Source: Mastigocoleus testarum BC008
GTDB taxonomy: Bacteria; Cyanobacteriota; Cyanobacteriia; Cyanobacteriales; Nostocaceae
Reading direction: 5' to 3'
NCBI RefSeq assembly: GCF_001456025.1
Contig: NZ_LMTZ01000077.1
Location: 1-64,000 of the forward strand
Length of the DNA stretch: 64,000 nt
Below are positions 18,179 to 26,981 of the stretch, piece by piece (position 1 is the first letter of the stretch; each line of letters opens with the position of its first letter). The position numbers and the translations under genes are program-made. The notes under the pieces are model-generated. The model saw only the letters and a list, made by a program, of their open reading frames with translations. It had not been told where the DNA came from and did no database searches.

Positions 18179-18512
18179 GGGGGTGTGGCGGAATGGTAGA
18201 CGCTACGGACTTAGAAAACTGAGCCTTGATAGAGAAATCTTTCAAGTGGAAGCTCTCAAACTCAGGGAAACCTAAATCTAATTAACAGACATGGCAATCC
18301 TGAGCCAAGCCAATTAAGATTTACTATCTTTAATTTGGAAGGTGCAGAGACTCGACGGGAGCTACCCTAACGTTTAGGACGAGGGTAAAGGGAGAGTCCA
18401 ATTCTCAAAGTCTAAAGAGTTGATTTAGCTTGTAGACAGTAGCGAAAGCTGCGAGAGGATGAAAATCCGTTGACCGTAAAAGGTCGTGAGGGTTCAAGTC
18501 CCTCCACCCCCA
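18179..18512 (+). tRNA. trnL-UAA: tRNA-Leu(UAA), split by a group I intron
   Basis: Exon 1 is 18179-18212 and exon 2 is 18462-18512, 85 nt after splicing. The acceptor stem GGGGGTG (18179-18185) pairs with CACCCCC (18505-18511), with discriminator A at 18512; CCA is not encoded. Anticodon arm halves ACGGA and TCCGT flank the UAA anticodon, interrupted after U34. The T-arm (GGTTCAAGTCC) and a long variable arm are typical of leucine tRNA. Confidence 0.96.
18213..18461 (+). ncRNA. Group I self-splicing intron in tRNA-Leu(UAA)
   Basis: A 249-nt intron inserted between U34 and A35 of the anticodon, the ancient cyanobacterial/plastid position. Conserved group I core words are present: CTCAGGGAAACCTAAATC (P/Q region), GCAATCCTGAGCCAAGCC, GTGCAGAGACTCGACGGGAG (R), and AGGGAGAGTCC (S). 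It ends with the expected terminal G (18461). No homing endonuclease frame is inside. Confidence 0.95.
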
Positions 18513-18540
18513 TTAGATAAATTAAATAATTATAAGTTCG

Positions 18541-18575
18541 GTAGTAAGGATAGTCTCTTACTATCGATATTTTTT
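18541..18575 (+). terminator. Terminator after tRNA-Leu
   Basis: GTAGTAAG (18541-18548) pairs with CTTACTAT (18557-18564) with one G-T pair, and a T run follows at 18570-18575, 30 nt after the tRNA. Confidence 0.6.
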
Positions 18576-19163
18576 ATTGTGAAGTGAAATAAACATACCG
18601 TGCGACAATCTTTATCTCTCATAAAACCAAGACTTACACAAACCAACTTGGATATTCTTTTTTAAAGATTTTAGCCCAAGGGTTAATTAACGGTTGGATG
18701 GGAGCTTTTGAAACTTTATGTTGATGCTGCAATTGAATTTTTGTGACATCTTCCACTCAAACCTTCTTCCTTCCGACGGAGTCGGTCACGCTTTGCTAAC
18801 AGCTACGCTGCGGGCTAGTATTAGCGACATTGCTATCTCCCTTTGGGAGACGTAATACCTATAGCTGCGCTACCTTACGGATCCGCTTACGTTGCGTAAG
18901 TCCTATTAATAAAATTGTGAAATAAAAAATTAAATAGAAAACTATTACTAGCAAAGTTTTGTACGGAAATAAAAAGTATAAAAAAAATAATAATTAAGTA
19001 TTTTCTACTGAATTCCGAAGTATTTTAAAGTCGTATTTTAATATTCTGTCAGAGTTGTGTAAAAGAAATAATTAGATATGGAATATCACATTGATAGTGC
19101 AGAATACTAAGGTTAAGCTGAGAAAACTATCAATACCTAATGTTCGAGTTTTGAGTAACTATA
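18576..19163. other. Non-coding region with a GC-rich dispersed repeat
   Basis: AT-rich DNA holding a GC-rich block at about 18770-18905. The block has words shared with other blocks in the window (ACGTAATACCTA, GCTACCTTACGG, CGCTTACG). No gene is supported. Confidence 0.5.
18770..18905. repeat. GC-rich dispersed repeat block
   Basis: Compositionally distinct from the flanks. It contains GTAATACCTA and GCTACCTTACGG, related to the blocks at 279-307 and 42.1 kb, plus a short inverted repeat TCTCCCTTTGGGAGA. Confidence 0.45.
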
Positions 19164-20474
19164 ATGAGCGAGAGTAGGTTACTAAGAATTCAGGGTCGTC
19201 ATCTGATTTCAACGAGTGAGCAGTTAACGCTTAATATACAAACACTACAAGATAAACTATATTGTTTTTTATTAGAAATTGTTAAAGTCTCACATCCAAA
19301 GGATGTATTAAATGAATTCAAATATTTATTTATCGAGCCTTTAGAAATATACGAAACTGATGCATATCTTGGAATATACGAGATTTTTGTCGGCTGTGAT
19401 GAAATTGAATTCCGTAATACCCTAAAGCGATGCTGCTATATACTTATCAATAATTGGGAAAGTCGTAGAAATCACAAGTATATTCAAGACTTAGTTCATC
19501 TATTTGCTGAATATAAACCTCAGGAACAGATCACAAGATTTCCCAAGCTCAATATATTTCGTTCTTGGCTTAAAAACTTTATTAACAGTGATGATTATAA
19601 AGGGTTAAATTTATTTGTATCCAAACATGAAGGACAATTTCAAAATCATTGGGTAAATCGCTATCGTTCTTATTTACTAGTTAATCAATATTTAAATAAA
19701 GATAATCCTATAGAACAAAAAGAAGCTGCAAAAAAACTATCTAAAAAGCTCAAGGATAAATATAAGTTCGAATTAGCAATGTATATTGCTCACTCCCAAT
19801 CTAACTATTCCCATGTAAATAAATATCAAAATCCTAGTATTTTAGGGGAAAAGGTTTTATGTCTAATCAAATCAATCGTCATAAAAAAAGGAATATTTAG
19901 CCACGCTAACATTGCCAATATTTTTCTAAAACAAACTCAAAGTCAAAATTTTCAAGAGTTTAAAGTAAGCTTTGAAAAATACTTGATTTTTTCTCTTAAA
20001 AAAGAAACGGAAATTGAATATATTCGAGAACAACTATCAAACAAACTTTTTAACTGGAAGCAAAAATATCACGATTACCAAGTCAGTCAAGGATTAATTC
20101 TCAGAACTTGCACCAAAGTAATTGATTTTCTCACCGTCGAAAATGGGAGTAAACCATCACCAATATTTATTTCTTTGCTTGAAGAAGGACATCCCTTAAC
20201 TCTGGTAGTGATACTACTAAAAATTATTTTAGTGTGCAAAAATGCTCGTAATCATTTAGAAATGAGAATTGGAAATCTGATTTGCTACTACGAAAGTTAT
20301 CCAGAGCAAGAATGTCAAAAAATAATTAATTTTCTTGAGATTTTCAATATTACCTTTGCAATTTATGCAGATGACGTTGAATATAATCTGATTAATATGG
20401 AAACTAAAAGTAATTCAAAAGCAGACTTAGAAGGTTACCATGTCTTTTCCTTAATCAAGGGACATAGTAAATAA
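19164..20474 (+). CDS. Conserved hypothetical helical protein (436 aa)
   Basis: I do not recognise a characterised domain. The predicted protein is almost entirely helical, rich in Leu, Ile, Lys and Asn, with no signal peptide or clear membrane span. A hydrophobic helix near 345-360 (LTLVVILLKIILVCKNARN) is probably buried. Its repetitive helix-turn organisation could be an alpha-solenoid scaffold, but no TPR or HEAT consensus stands out. ATG at 19164 follows an AT-rich leader. It converges with the flippase-like gene at 20495, with 20 bp between the stops. Confidence 0.75.
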   Translation: MSESRLLRIQGRHLISTSEQLTLNIQTLQDKLYCFLLEIVKVSHPKDVLNEFKYLFIEPLEIYETDAYLGIYEIFVGCDEIEFRNTLKRCCYILINNWESRRNHKYIQDLVHLFAEYKPQEQITRFPKLNIFRSWLKNFINSDDYKGLNLFVSKHEGQFQNHWVNRYRSYLLVNQYLNKDNPIEQKEAAKKLSKKLKDKYKFELAMYIAHSQSNYSHVNKYQNPSILGEKVLCLIKSIVIKKGIFSHANIANIFLKQTQSQNFQEFKVSFEKYLIFSLKKETEIEYIREQLSNKLFNWKQKYHDYQVSQGLILRTCTKVIDFLTVENGSKPSPIFISLLEEGHPLTLVVILLKIILVCKNARNHLEMRIGNLICYYESYPEQECQKIINFLEIFNITFAIYADDVEYNLINMETKSNSKADLEGYHVFSLIKGHSK

Positions 20475-20494
20475 TCAAGGGACGTAGTAAATAA

Positions 20495-21427
20495 TTAAGC
20501 GAATAAATATCTATCTAACCAAGACAAACCAGCTGCTACGCTTTCTGCAATTATACTTATGATTCTATATAAAACTGTAGCCGTCACTATTTGCGCTTCA
20601 GGAATAGTGTACTGAAGAATTGCAATTGCAGTAACTTCAAATATACCCAGACCACCAGGTGCTCCTGGGGTAACTAAACCCAGTAACCAAGAAAAACTAA
20701 AAGCTCCTACGAGTAAGGGTAGTTGATTTAAATCTACCGGACCAATTGCATAAAGGGTGAGAATAAAGCCGATACTACGCAATCCTAAGAAACCTATCTC
20801 TCCAAGTAGGGGTAACAAAGGATATCTACGAATGCTCTTAAGCATACTGGACATGCTTCCACTTTGATTTTTTTTGATTTTTAAGCGTTGTAAAAAAATC
20901 ACAACTGGATTTAAAATCCATGGGTGGATCCCGCAAAGTACAACAGCCAAGGCGAAAACTTGTGCAATTACGATCCAAGCTGATGTATTATAAGCAACGA
21001 ATATTCCCCCAACTAAAACAGTAATTAAAGCTGCTGCTGCCATTAATAGCGGTTCCAAAATTACACTTAAAGCGGCTACAGCAGTCGAACCACAGGCTTT
21101 AGTAGCAGCATTAACCCGCAAAATATAATGCCAAACGTTACCAGGAAGATACTTGGCTAAGTTTGTATGTAGATATACAGGTATCAATCCTGAAGAATCG
21201 GTTCTTTGGTCAAACTCTTTGATTATCCAAGTCCATACTAATCCCGACCAAGTATGTGCGAGTAAAGTCACCCCAGTTGCAATCGCTAAAATTATTTGTT
21301 CTGCGTTACTAATTTGTCCGATTTCTAGAGTGATTTTATCCCAATTACTGGCTAGGGTTTTAAATAAAAAAAATAGTGTTATACCTAGAATTAGGTATTT
21401 TAAGAAGGGAATAATTTTTTTCTTCAT
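20495..21427 (-). CDS. Lysylphosphatidylglycerol synthase-type membrane (flippase-like) protein
   Basis: 310 residues with about eight hydrophobic spans, matching the LPG synthase transmembrane domain family (formerly UPF0104). It begins MKKKIIPFLKYLILGITLFF and carries the family signatures HTNLAKYLPGNVWHYILR and GLVTPGAPGGLGIFEV. The family is the membrane half of MprF and also exists as stand-alone proteins thought to move lipids or isoprenoid-linked sugars across membranes. The soluble aminoacyl transferase half is absent, so lysyl-PG synthesis is not predicted. No glycosyltransferase neighbours are present to suggest a substrate. Confidence 0.88.
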   Translation of the reverse strand: MKKKIIPFLKYLILGITLFFLFKTLASNWDKITLEIGQISNAEQIILAIATGVTLLAHTWSGLVWTWIIKEFDQRTDSSGLIPVYLHTNLAKYLPGNVWHYILRVNAATKACGSTAVAALSVILEPLLMAAAALITVLVGGIFVAYNTSAWIVIAQVFALAVVLCGIHPWILNPVVIFLQRLKIKKNQSGSMSSMLKSIRRYPLLPLLGEIGFLGLRSIGFILTLYAIGPVDLNQLPLLVGAFSFSWLLGLVTPGAPGGLGIFEVTAIAILQYTIPEAQIVTATVLYRIISIIAESVAAGLSWLDRYLFA

Positions 21428-22844
21428 TTTAGTAGTTTAAACAACAACTATAATTGGGAATAGCCACATCAAATCATATGGGAAGATATATTTATTCACC
21501 AAGCTTACAGACAACTTTGTTAATTTATATTTGAGTTTATGTTCTGAATACTACAAGTTTTAAATTTAACTTTAATTTTCTATTAATTAATAAGATATCA
21601 ACTTTGATTTTTTGTGATTAGTACTTTCGGCGATTAAAAATAATCCAAACTTTTACTAAGGAAAAAAATTACACTACTTCAAAATACTAATTTTTTATCT
21701 GAGCCATATCTATTATTTTCTAACAGCCAGACTAATTTAAGCTGAATATATAATTTTGATTTGTGTACAAAAAAATACTAAAAAGGTATGCAGTTATTTT
21801 ACCGAACTATGATTTTCAACAATTCAGGTGCTTCTAAACTTTATAGTTTCATCATTTAACTAAATTTTAATCTTAATATTAATTTATCTTTTCTTTTTAG
21901 ATTTATTAATTGGCTATTGACATCTAAAATATCAAAATGTTTTGTATTGCTGTTTCGTCAGGCATCAATGCAAAACTGGCTATGTTATTGGCTCCATTTT
22001 TTAACTTCCCATTAATTCACAAACAAAGTAATCCGATGAGAGGGGAGGAGAGTGACTCGAGACAAGCTTAGCATAAGTAATTTTAATGTTTGCAGTGACT
22101 TAGGTACAGAATAAGCAATATATTTCTTAAGACAGAAACTAGCTTTCCATAATCTGCCAGAAGATAGTCAAAAAAATATAGCTTTTTGTAGAATATGATG
22201 TTATTTTCCTATTTGTGAGATTTAGCATTTATCTCTTTACTATTTAGCAGAGGTAATTTCGATCGTGTCCCATATAGCCAATATTGGCAAAACTATTAAC
22301 GAAAAATATTTTGCTAATTACTAGTAGCAGATTGTAGGTATTGCTAATTCAGTTTATTTATACAATTTGAGTGTAAGTCAGCTTATAAAGTTTATTAATA
22401 ATTTCTTTAGGAATGTGGAGGTTTCATCTGATTGCTTAGAATTTAATTGTTAAAGCTAGATATTTTTATATGGTTATTCCTGTGTAAAATTTGTATCTCG
22501 AGCAATATTTATATATCAGATAAAATTATTATATTTCCGCTAATTTCATGTAAATAGCATAAACAAAAACAGATATATAATTTATATTTATAATAGTTTA
22601 TCCCTCAATTTTGCCAATAGATTATATATCTGTTTATGTATATTGGTTTTAGCATTACTCCTAAACAATATACAGATTAATTTTCTCAAAGAAGTGTTTA
22701 TCCAAAAAAAAAATTATATTGTTTCATTTGCTTTTATACTAATCGTAAATTTTATCAAAATCAGTTCATGGATTAAGGATATTTCGTTTTGTTTTTAGTC
22801 AAAGCGAATCTATGTAGATTGTCAAACATGTAGAGAATATAGGA
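21428..22844. other. 1.4-kb AT-rich gene desert
   Basis: No coding frame of note on either strand. One GC-richer patch at about 22035-22070 (GAGAGGGGAGGAGAGTGACT) looks purine-rich and Shine-Dalgarno-like, but no frame follows it. The long upstream region may hold the promoter of the repeat lipoprotein gene at 22857; nothing else is recognisable. Confidence 0.45.
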
Positions 22845-22856
22845 GTGTTCAAGAGT

Positions 22857-23816
22857 ATGAATAGTTTATTTACTTGGCTAAGAAAAATTCAGTTCAAGCA
22901 AATTCTAATTACTTTAATTGCGGGAATATTTTTGTTTTTTACACAAGCTTGTAGTACCATATCCGCGTACAATACGACTTCTCCATCTGTAGGCGAAGAT
23001 TTAGGTACCAACGCCAAAGAAATTTTTGATGAAGCTATTAAAAATGCAAATAATTTTGCAAATACCTTCAAAGAAGGTACTGAAGATTTGTCACATCTGA
23101 TTCAAGATAGTACTAGCAATTTAACTACTGAGATACAGGAAGAAGTACAAGCACCTGTAGAAGAAGCTGCAAGTAATCTAGAAACTAAAGTCAGTGAAGA
23201 TATCGAAACTACTAGTACTACATTAGAAAAAACTGCCGAAACTATAGAAGATAAGACCAGCCAAGATATTAAAGCTACAGCAGAAAAATTAGAAACAGCT
23301 AGCAAAGTAGTTGAAGATAAAGTTGAAGAAACTCAACAACCTTTGGAAACAGCTAGCAAAGTAGTTGAAGATAAAGTTGAAGAAACTCAACAACCTTTGG
23401 AAACAGCTAGCAAAGTAGTTGAAGATAAAGTTGAAGAAACTCAACAACCTTTGGAAACAGCTAGCAAAGTAGTTGAAGATAAAGTTGAAGCAACTCAACA
23501 ACCTTTGGAAACAGCTAGCAAAGTAGTTGAAGATAAAGTTGAAGAAACTCAACAACCTTTAGAAACAGCTAGCAAAGTAGTTGAAGATAAAGTTGAAGAA
23601 ACTCAACAACCTTTAGAAACAGCTAGCAAAGTAGTTGAAGATGAAGTTGAAGCAACTCAACAATCTTTGGAAACAGCTAGCAAAGTAGTTGGAGATGAAG
23701 TCGAAGCAACTCAAAAATCTTTGGAAACAGCTAGCAAAGTAGTTGGAGATGAAGTTGAAGCAACTCAACAACCTTTAGAAACAGCTAGCAATCTGCCTCA
23801 AAACATTGTTAACTAA
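22857..23816 (+). CDS. Repeat lipoprotein, nine 18-residue amphipathic repeats
   Basis: 319 residues. A basic start and hydrophobic segment (ILITLIAGIFLFFTQAC) end in a cysteine followed by Ser-Thr, suggesting a lipoprotein or membrane-anchored protein. The rest is highly charged and helical: an irregular region with TxxEKTAE-type repeats, then nine copies of an 18-residue unit (ETASKVVEDKVEETQQP type). An 18-residue period equals five helical turns, so each unit presents the same face, as in apolipoprotein- or LEA-like helices. ATG 22857 was chosen because AGGAG lies 11 nt upstream; the GTG at 22845 overlaps that site. A strong terminator follows. Function is unknown; membrane stabilisation or desiccation protection is a guess. 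Confidence 0.85.
   Translation: MNSLFTWLRKIQFKQILITLIAGIFLFFTQACSTISAYNTTSPSVGEDLGTNAKEIFDEAIKNANNFANTFKEGTEDLSHLIQDSTSNLTTEIQEEVQAPVEEAASNLETKVSEDIETTSTTLEKTAETIEDKTSQDIKATAEKLETASKVVEDKVEETQQPLETASKVVEDKVEETQQPLETASKVVEDKVEETQQPLETASKVVEDKVEATQQPLETASKVVEDKVEETQQPLETASKVVEDKVEETQQPLETASKVVEDEVEATQQSLETASKVVGDEVEATQKSLETASKVVGDEVEATQQPLETASNLPQNIVN
23289..23774 (+). repeat. Nine tandem 54-bp coding repeats
   Basis: Nine in-frame 54-bp units, each encoding an 18-residue helix. The first six are nearly identical at DNA level, with changes mostly at one Glu/Ala codon, while the last three show accumulated substitutions (Lys to Glu, Glu to Gly, Pro to Ser). This pattern fits recent expansion from the 5' end. 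Confidence 0.95.
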
Positions 23817-23928
23817 GTAATTGACTGTTTGCTCAATTTACCTGGTGGTGGTAAAAGAACATTTGCTTTAGTCTTAATTTTTGGTAACTTCAAGACAATT
23901 TTCTGGATAAATCATAAAAATTTATGGG

Positions 23929-23963
23929 ATGCATGAGAATTAATTGTCTCATGCATTTTTTTT
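23929..23963 (+). terminator. Terminator after the repeat lipoprotein gene
   Basis: ATGCATGAGA (23929-23938) and TCTCATGCAT (23947-23956) form a perfect 10-bp stem with an 8-nt loop, followed by a T run to 23963. Confidence 0.85.
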
Positions 23964-24169
23964 ATCACTGTCAAATTTGGACAAAATCAATGCATATATA
24001 ACTTGTGCAAATCTGTATAAATATACTCAAAAATTAATTAAATTAGATAATTGGATATATTTGCTTTTATTGTATAAATTTATTTGATTTTTTTAAGCTT
24101 TGCTAGGGCTCAATCCAAAGGTTTTAATCGCCCGTAGCAACAAAAAGAGTTATGCAATGAAGATTGGTC

Positions 24170-24295
24170 ATTGCAACCGGAATGCAGTACAGGGTTAGCG
24201 TAAGCGCGTAAGCGTACAGGACCGCAGGTAGCGCGTGTACGCTATCGCTTTTCCTTACGGAAAAGTTACACTAACGTAATTACGTAATTACGTTT
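24170..24295. repeat. GC-rich dispersed repeat block
   Basis: Block with GTTAGCGTAAGCGCGTAAGC, GTAGCGCGTGTACGC and TTCCTTACGGAA, then a short tandem ACGTAATT repeat, in an AT-rich intergenic region (23964-24358) that otherwise holds nothing recognisable. It is related in vocabulary to other blocks in the window. Confidence 0.45.
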
Positions 24296-24358
24296 ATTTT
24301 GCGTCAGTCCTGAGATATATGAGTTGGGATTGATTATCCTGCTTGGCAGAACATGAAA

Positions 24359-25648
24359 TTATTGCTGCATCTCAGAAGCTTGCTTTTGGTACCAGTTCTG
24401 GAGAGCCAGACGTTGAACCTCTCGCCATGGAACATTTTGATTGCGGGCTATTTCGGCACAATCCTCAAATTCAGGTTGAACATTGATTATTAATTTTTCT
24501 TCTCCATTTCCTTTCCATGCAACCTTTACCCTAACTTCACCGTATTCAGTTTCAACATATTGAATTTGTCTTTGCAAGATAGCCCGTTCTTGGAGCAAAC
24601 GCCGCACTCCCAAAGTACTTGTCTCGCGAAATAATACTGCTTCACAGTCAGCTATTTTTGCGGGAGGACAAACTACACTTAGCAATATTCCGGGACGAGA
24701 TTTTTTCATCCCAAGGGCTTGGGTAAAGACATCTAGAGCTCCTACGTTAAATAAGGCTTCAAAAATATAGCCAATGGCTTGGGGACTCAAGTCATCTATT
24801 TGAGTTTGCAAAACATAAATTTTTTCCAGACTAGGACTGATATTTGTCTGTGCAAAATTATGGGTATTAGTTGGTTTTGTAGTGCGATCCCCAACCCACA
24901 AACGTAAAATATTGGGAACTGCCAAATCCATAGAACCTGCACCCCATCCAACTTTTTCGATACTCATGGATGGGGGTGCACCAAAATCGCTTGCTAAAGT
25001 CGTCACGATCGCAGCACCTGTAGGAGTGACTAATTCTTTATTTATGTTGTTGCTATAAACCGGACAACCACGCATTTCCCACAACTTTAATACGGCTGGA
25101 ACCGGTACCGTCATCTCACCGTGGGCTGCATGAACGGTCCCGCCGCCAGTAGGTTGTTCCGAACAGAATAATAATGGAAATTCCCGCTCATTATTATCAA
25201 TTCCCAGCCAGTCTAACCCCAAACAAGTCCCAACAATATCAACGATCGCATCTACTGCTCCTACCTCATGAAAATGAACCTTTTGGGGATCTATTCCGTG
25301 CACCGATCCCTCTGCAATTGCCAAGTTCCGAAATATGGCTAAGCTCCATTTTTCTACTCTTTGAGGTAGTTGAGCCCCTACGATAATTTTTTCAATCTCA
25401 GGTAGATGACGCCCGTGATGGTGTTGATGTTCCCGAGCGCGATCGCAAACTAAATCGACATCTACTTTTGTCGCTTCTTGAGTTCCCCTGCGAACAAGTT
25501 CAGCCCTCAGGCGATATTCACCTCCAATTCCTAACAGATTCAACTTGTTTATTAAGTACTCCAAAGGAATTCCCAAACTGACCAAAGCACCCAAAAACAT
25601 ATCACCGGAAATACCTGTTGGACATTGAAGATAAATAATTTTACTCAT
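24359..25648 (-). CDS. larC: Nickel-pincer cofactor nickel-insertion protein LarC family
   Basis: 429 residues, full length for unsplit LarC (DUF111). The family is a CTP-dependent cyclometallase that inserts nickel into the pyridinium-dithiocarboxylate mononucleotide cofactor of lactate racemase-type enzymes. Family marks are CPTGISGDMFLGAL at the N-terminus, a His-rich stretch (REHQHHHGRH), KVHFHEVGAVDAIVDIVG, HGEMTVPVPAVLKL and LQTQIDDLSPQAIGYIFE. The start at 25648 (MSKIIYLQ) was chosen by family alignment; the frame extends seven codons upstream. LarB and LarE are not in the window, so in this organism the protein either works with distant partners or has another use. Cytoplasmic. Confidence 0.9.
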   Translation of the reverse strand: MSKIIYLQCPTGISGDMFLGALVSLGIPLEYLINKLNLLGIGGEYRLRAELVRRGTQEATKVDVDLVCDRAREHQHHHGRHLPEIEKIIVGAQLPQRVEKWSLAIFRNLAIAEGSVHGIDPQKVHFHEVGAVDAIVDIVGTCLGLDWLGIDNNEREFPLLFCSEQPTGGGTVHAAHGEMTVPVPAVLKLWEMRGCPVYSNNINKELVTPTGAAIVTTLASDFGAPPSMSIEKVGWGAGSMDLAVPNILRLWVGDRTTKPTNTHNFAQTNISPSLEKIYVLQTQIDDLSPQAIGYIFEALFNVGALDVFTQALGMKKSRPGILLSVVCPPAKIADCEAVLFRETSTLGVRRLLQERAILQRQIQYVETEYGEVRVKVAWKGNGEEKLIINVQPEFEDCAEIARNQNVPWREVQRLALQNWYQKQASEMQQ

Positions 25649-25953
25649 GGTTAAAATTCCTGAAAACACTTGCCTTTCTAGCTTTAGGCTGAAACTCTAT
25701 GGAGAATTTTTATGCCCTCAGGGTAAATTATGCCTGTTTGGAACGCTTAAATATACGAATGAATTAGGTGTTGCTCCCCTGAGGGAGGTACGATAGCGAA
25801 AATATTTCCTGTAAGGAAATGCTGACAACTGATTCTTATATCCTGATTCCAAGAATGAGAATCTTCAGACTAATGACTAACTCTTAAAACTTGCTGCTGC
25901 GTTTGTTGAGAGTTTTGTTGACTTTTCCTCCGGTCCCATTCTTCCAGCGATTT

Positions 25954-26595
25954 ATGGCAAAAATTCTGACAGTCCATCCTGATAATCCGCAAATACGCCG
26001 AATAGAAGAAATAAAAGCAGCGCTGCAGCGTGGTGCATTGATGCTTTATCCCACAGACACAGTCTATGCAATTGGTTGTGATTTGACTGTAAAGTCGGCA
26101 GTAGAGCGAGTGCGGCAAATAAAAAGCCTAGCAAATGATAAACCCCTAACATTTCTATGCCCCTCTCTTTCTAATGTTGCATCTTACGCCTTCGTGAGTG
26201 ATGCTGCCTATCGAATCATGAAAAGGTTGATTCCCGGTCCTTATACCTTTCTATTACCCGCGACGAAATTGGTTCCAAAGCTGGTGCAAAACCCCAAACG
26301 TAAAACAACTGGAATTAGGGTACCCAAGCACAACGTGTGCTTGGCTTTATTGGAAGCTCTAAGTAATCCAATTATCTCCACTTCCGCCCACTTCCCAGCA
26401 ACAGAAACAGAAGACATAAATCTACCAATGACACGAATGGAATTATTTGACCATTTGGAAAATTTTGTTGATGTCATTGTAGACACCGGCAAAGAACCAA
26501 CAATCGACGTATCCACAATTATCGACTTAACAGGAGACCCACCGAATATTATTCGACAAGGCTTGGGTTGGCAGGAAGCTGAAGTCTGGCTGTAG
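25954..26595 (+). CDS. Sua5/YciO/YrdC/YwlC family protein, YciO type
   Basis: 213 residues. Its closest pattern is E. coli YciO rather than TsaC: VHPDNPQIRRIEEI at the start, LYPTDTVYAIGCDL, FTLL-type core (PGPYTFLLPATKLVP), RKTTGIRVP, then IISTSA and ...IRQGLG at the end. The superfamily binds nucleic acid/ATP, and TsaC/Sua5 members make L-threonylcarbamoyladenylate for tRNA t6A37; YciO-type members are not proven to do so. The start at 25954 (MAKILTVHP) matches the family; the open frame upstream is leader. About 300 bp separates it from divergent larC. Confidence 0.88.
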   Translation: MAKILTVHPDNPQIRRIEEIKAALQRGALMLYPTDTVYAIGCDLTVKSAVERVRQIKSLANDKPLTFLCPSLSNVASYAFVSDAAYRIMKRLIPGPYTFLLPATKLVPKLVQNPKRKTTGIRVPKHNVCLALLEALSNPIISTSAHFPATETEDINLPMTRMELFDHLENFVDVIVDTGKEPTIDVSTIIDLTGDPPNIIRQGLGWQEAEVWL

Positions 26596-26981
26596 AAAAT
26601 TACTGCTACAGCAAGAACAATGTTTTTTAAAACACTAGCCGGGGTGCTCCAGTTTTAGGATTGTCATACTCAAAACCCGGAGGTTAAGTCTGCCACAAAT
26701 CACGGCAAACTTAATTCTATCAAGGGTTTGAATGTATTTATCCTAATTTTTTTGGGTGGTGTGCCACTCACAATTAAAGTTGCTTGCCAATAAACCGACA
26801 CATGAATATCACCGTAACTTTTTTAGATTTTTTACAGTCATATATGTAAGCGGTAACCACAAGCAGAGCTAATAGATGGCAGCATCGGGCTAGGAAAACA
26901 TTTAACCCTGTACTCTGATCGCTTTTGGTACTGTCTCAATCAATTGTAGTTAATGGTGCTATACCAATCTCATAAAAAATT
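26596..26981. other. Upstream region of the HetZ-related gene
   Basis: 386 bp without a gene frame. It contains an AT-rich stretch with CCGTAACTTTTTTAGATTTT and CAAGCAGAGCTAATAG. No recognised operator; it is likely to contain the promoter for the gene at 26982. Confidence 0.35.

Noticed and set aside
23289..23555. 88-codon minus-strand frame antisense to the lipoprotein repeats
   Set aside because: It is a repeat shadow: the 54-bp unit lacks stops on the other strand, giving FNFIFNYFASCFQRLLS-type copies with no biological sense.
24359..25648. LarC as evidence for a nickel-pincer lactate racemase cluster
   Set aside because: No larA, larB or larE in the window; flanking genes are unrelated.
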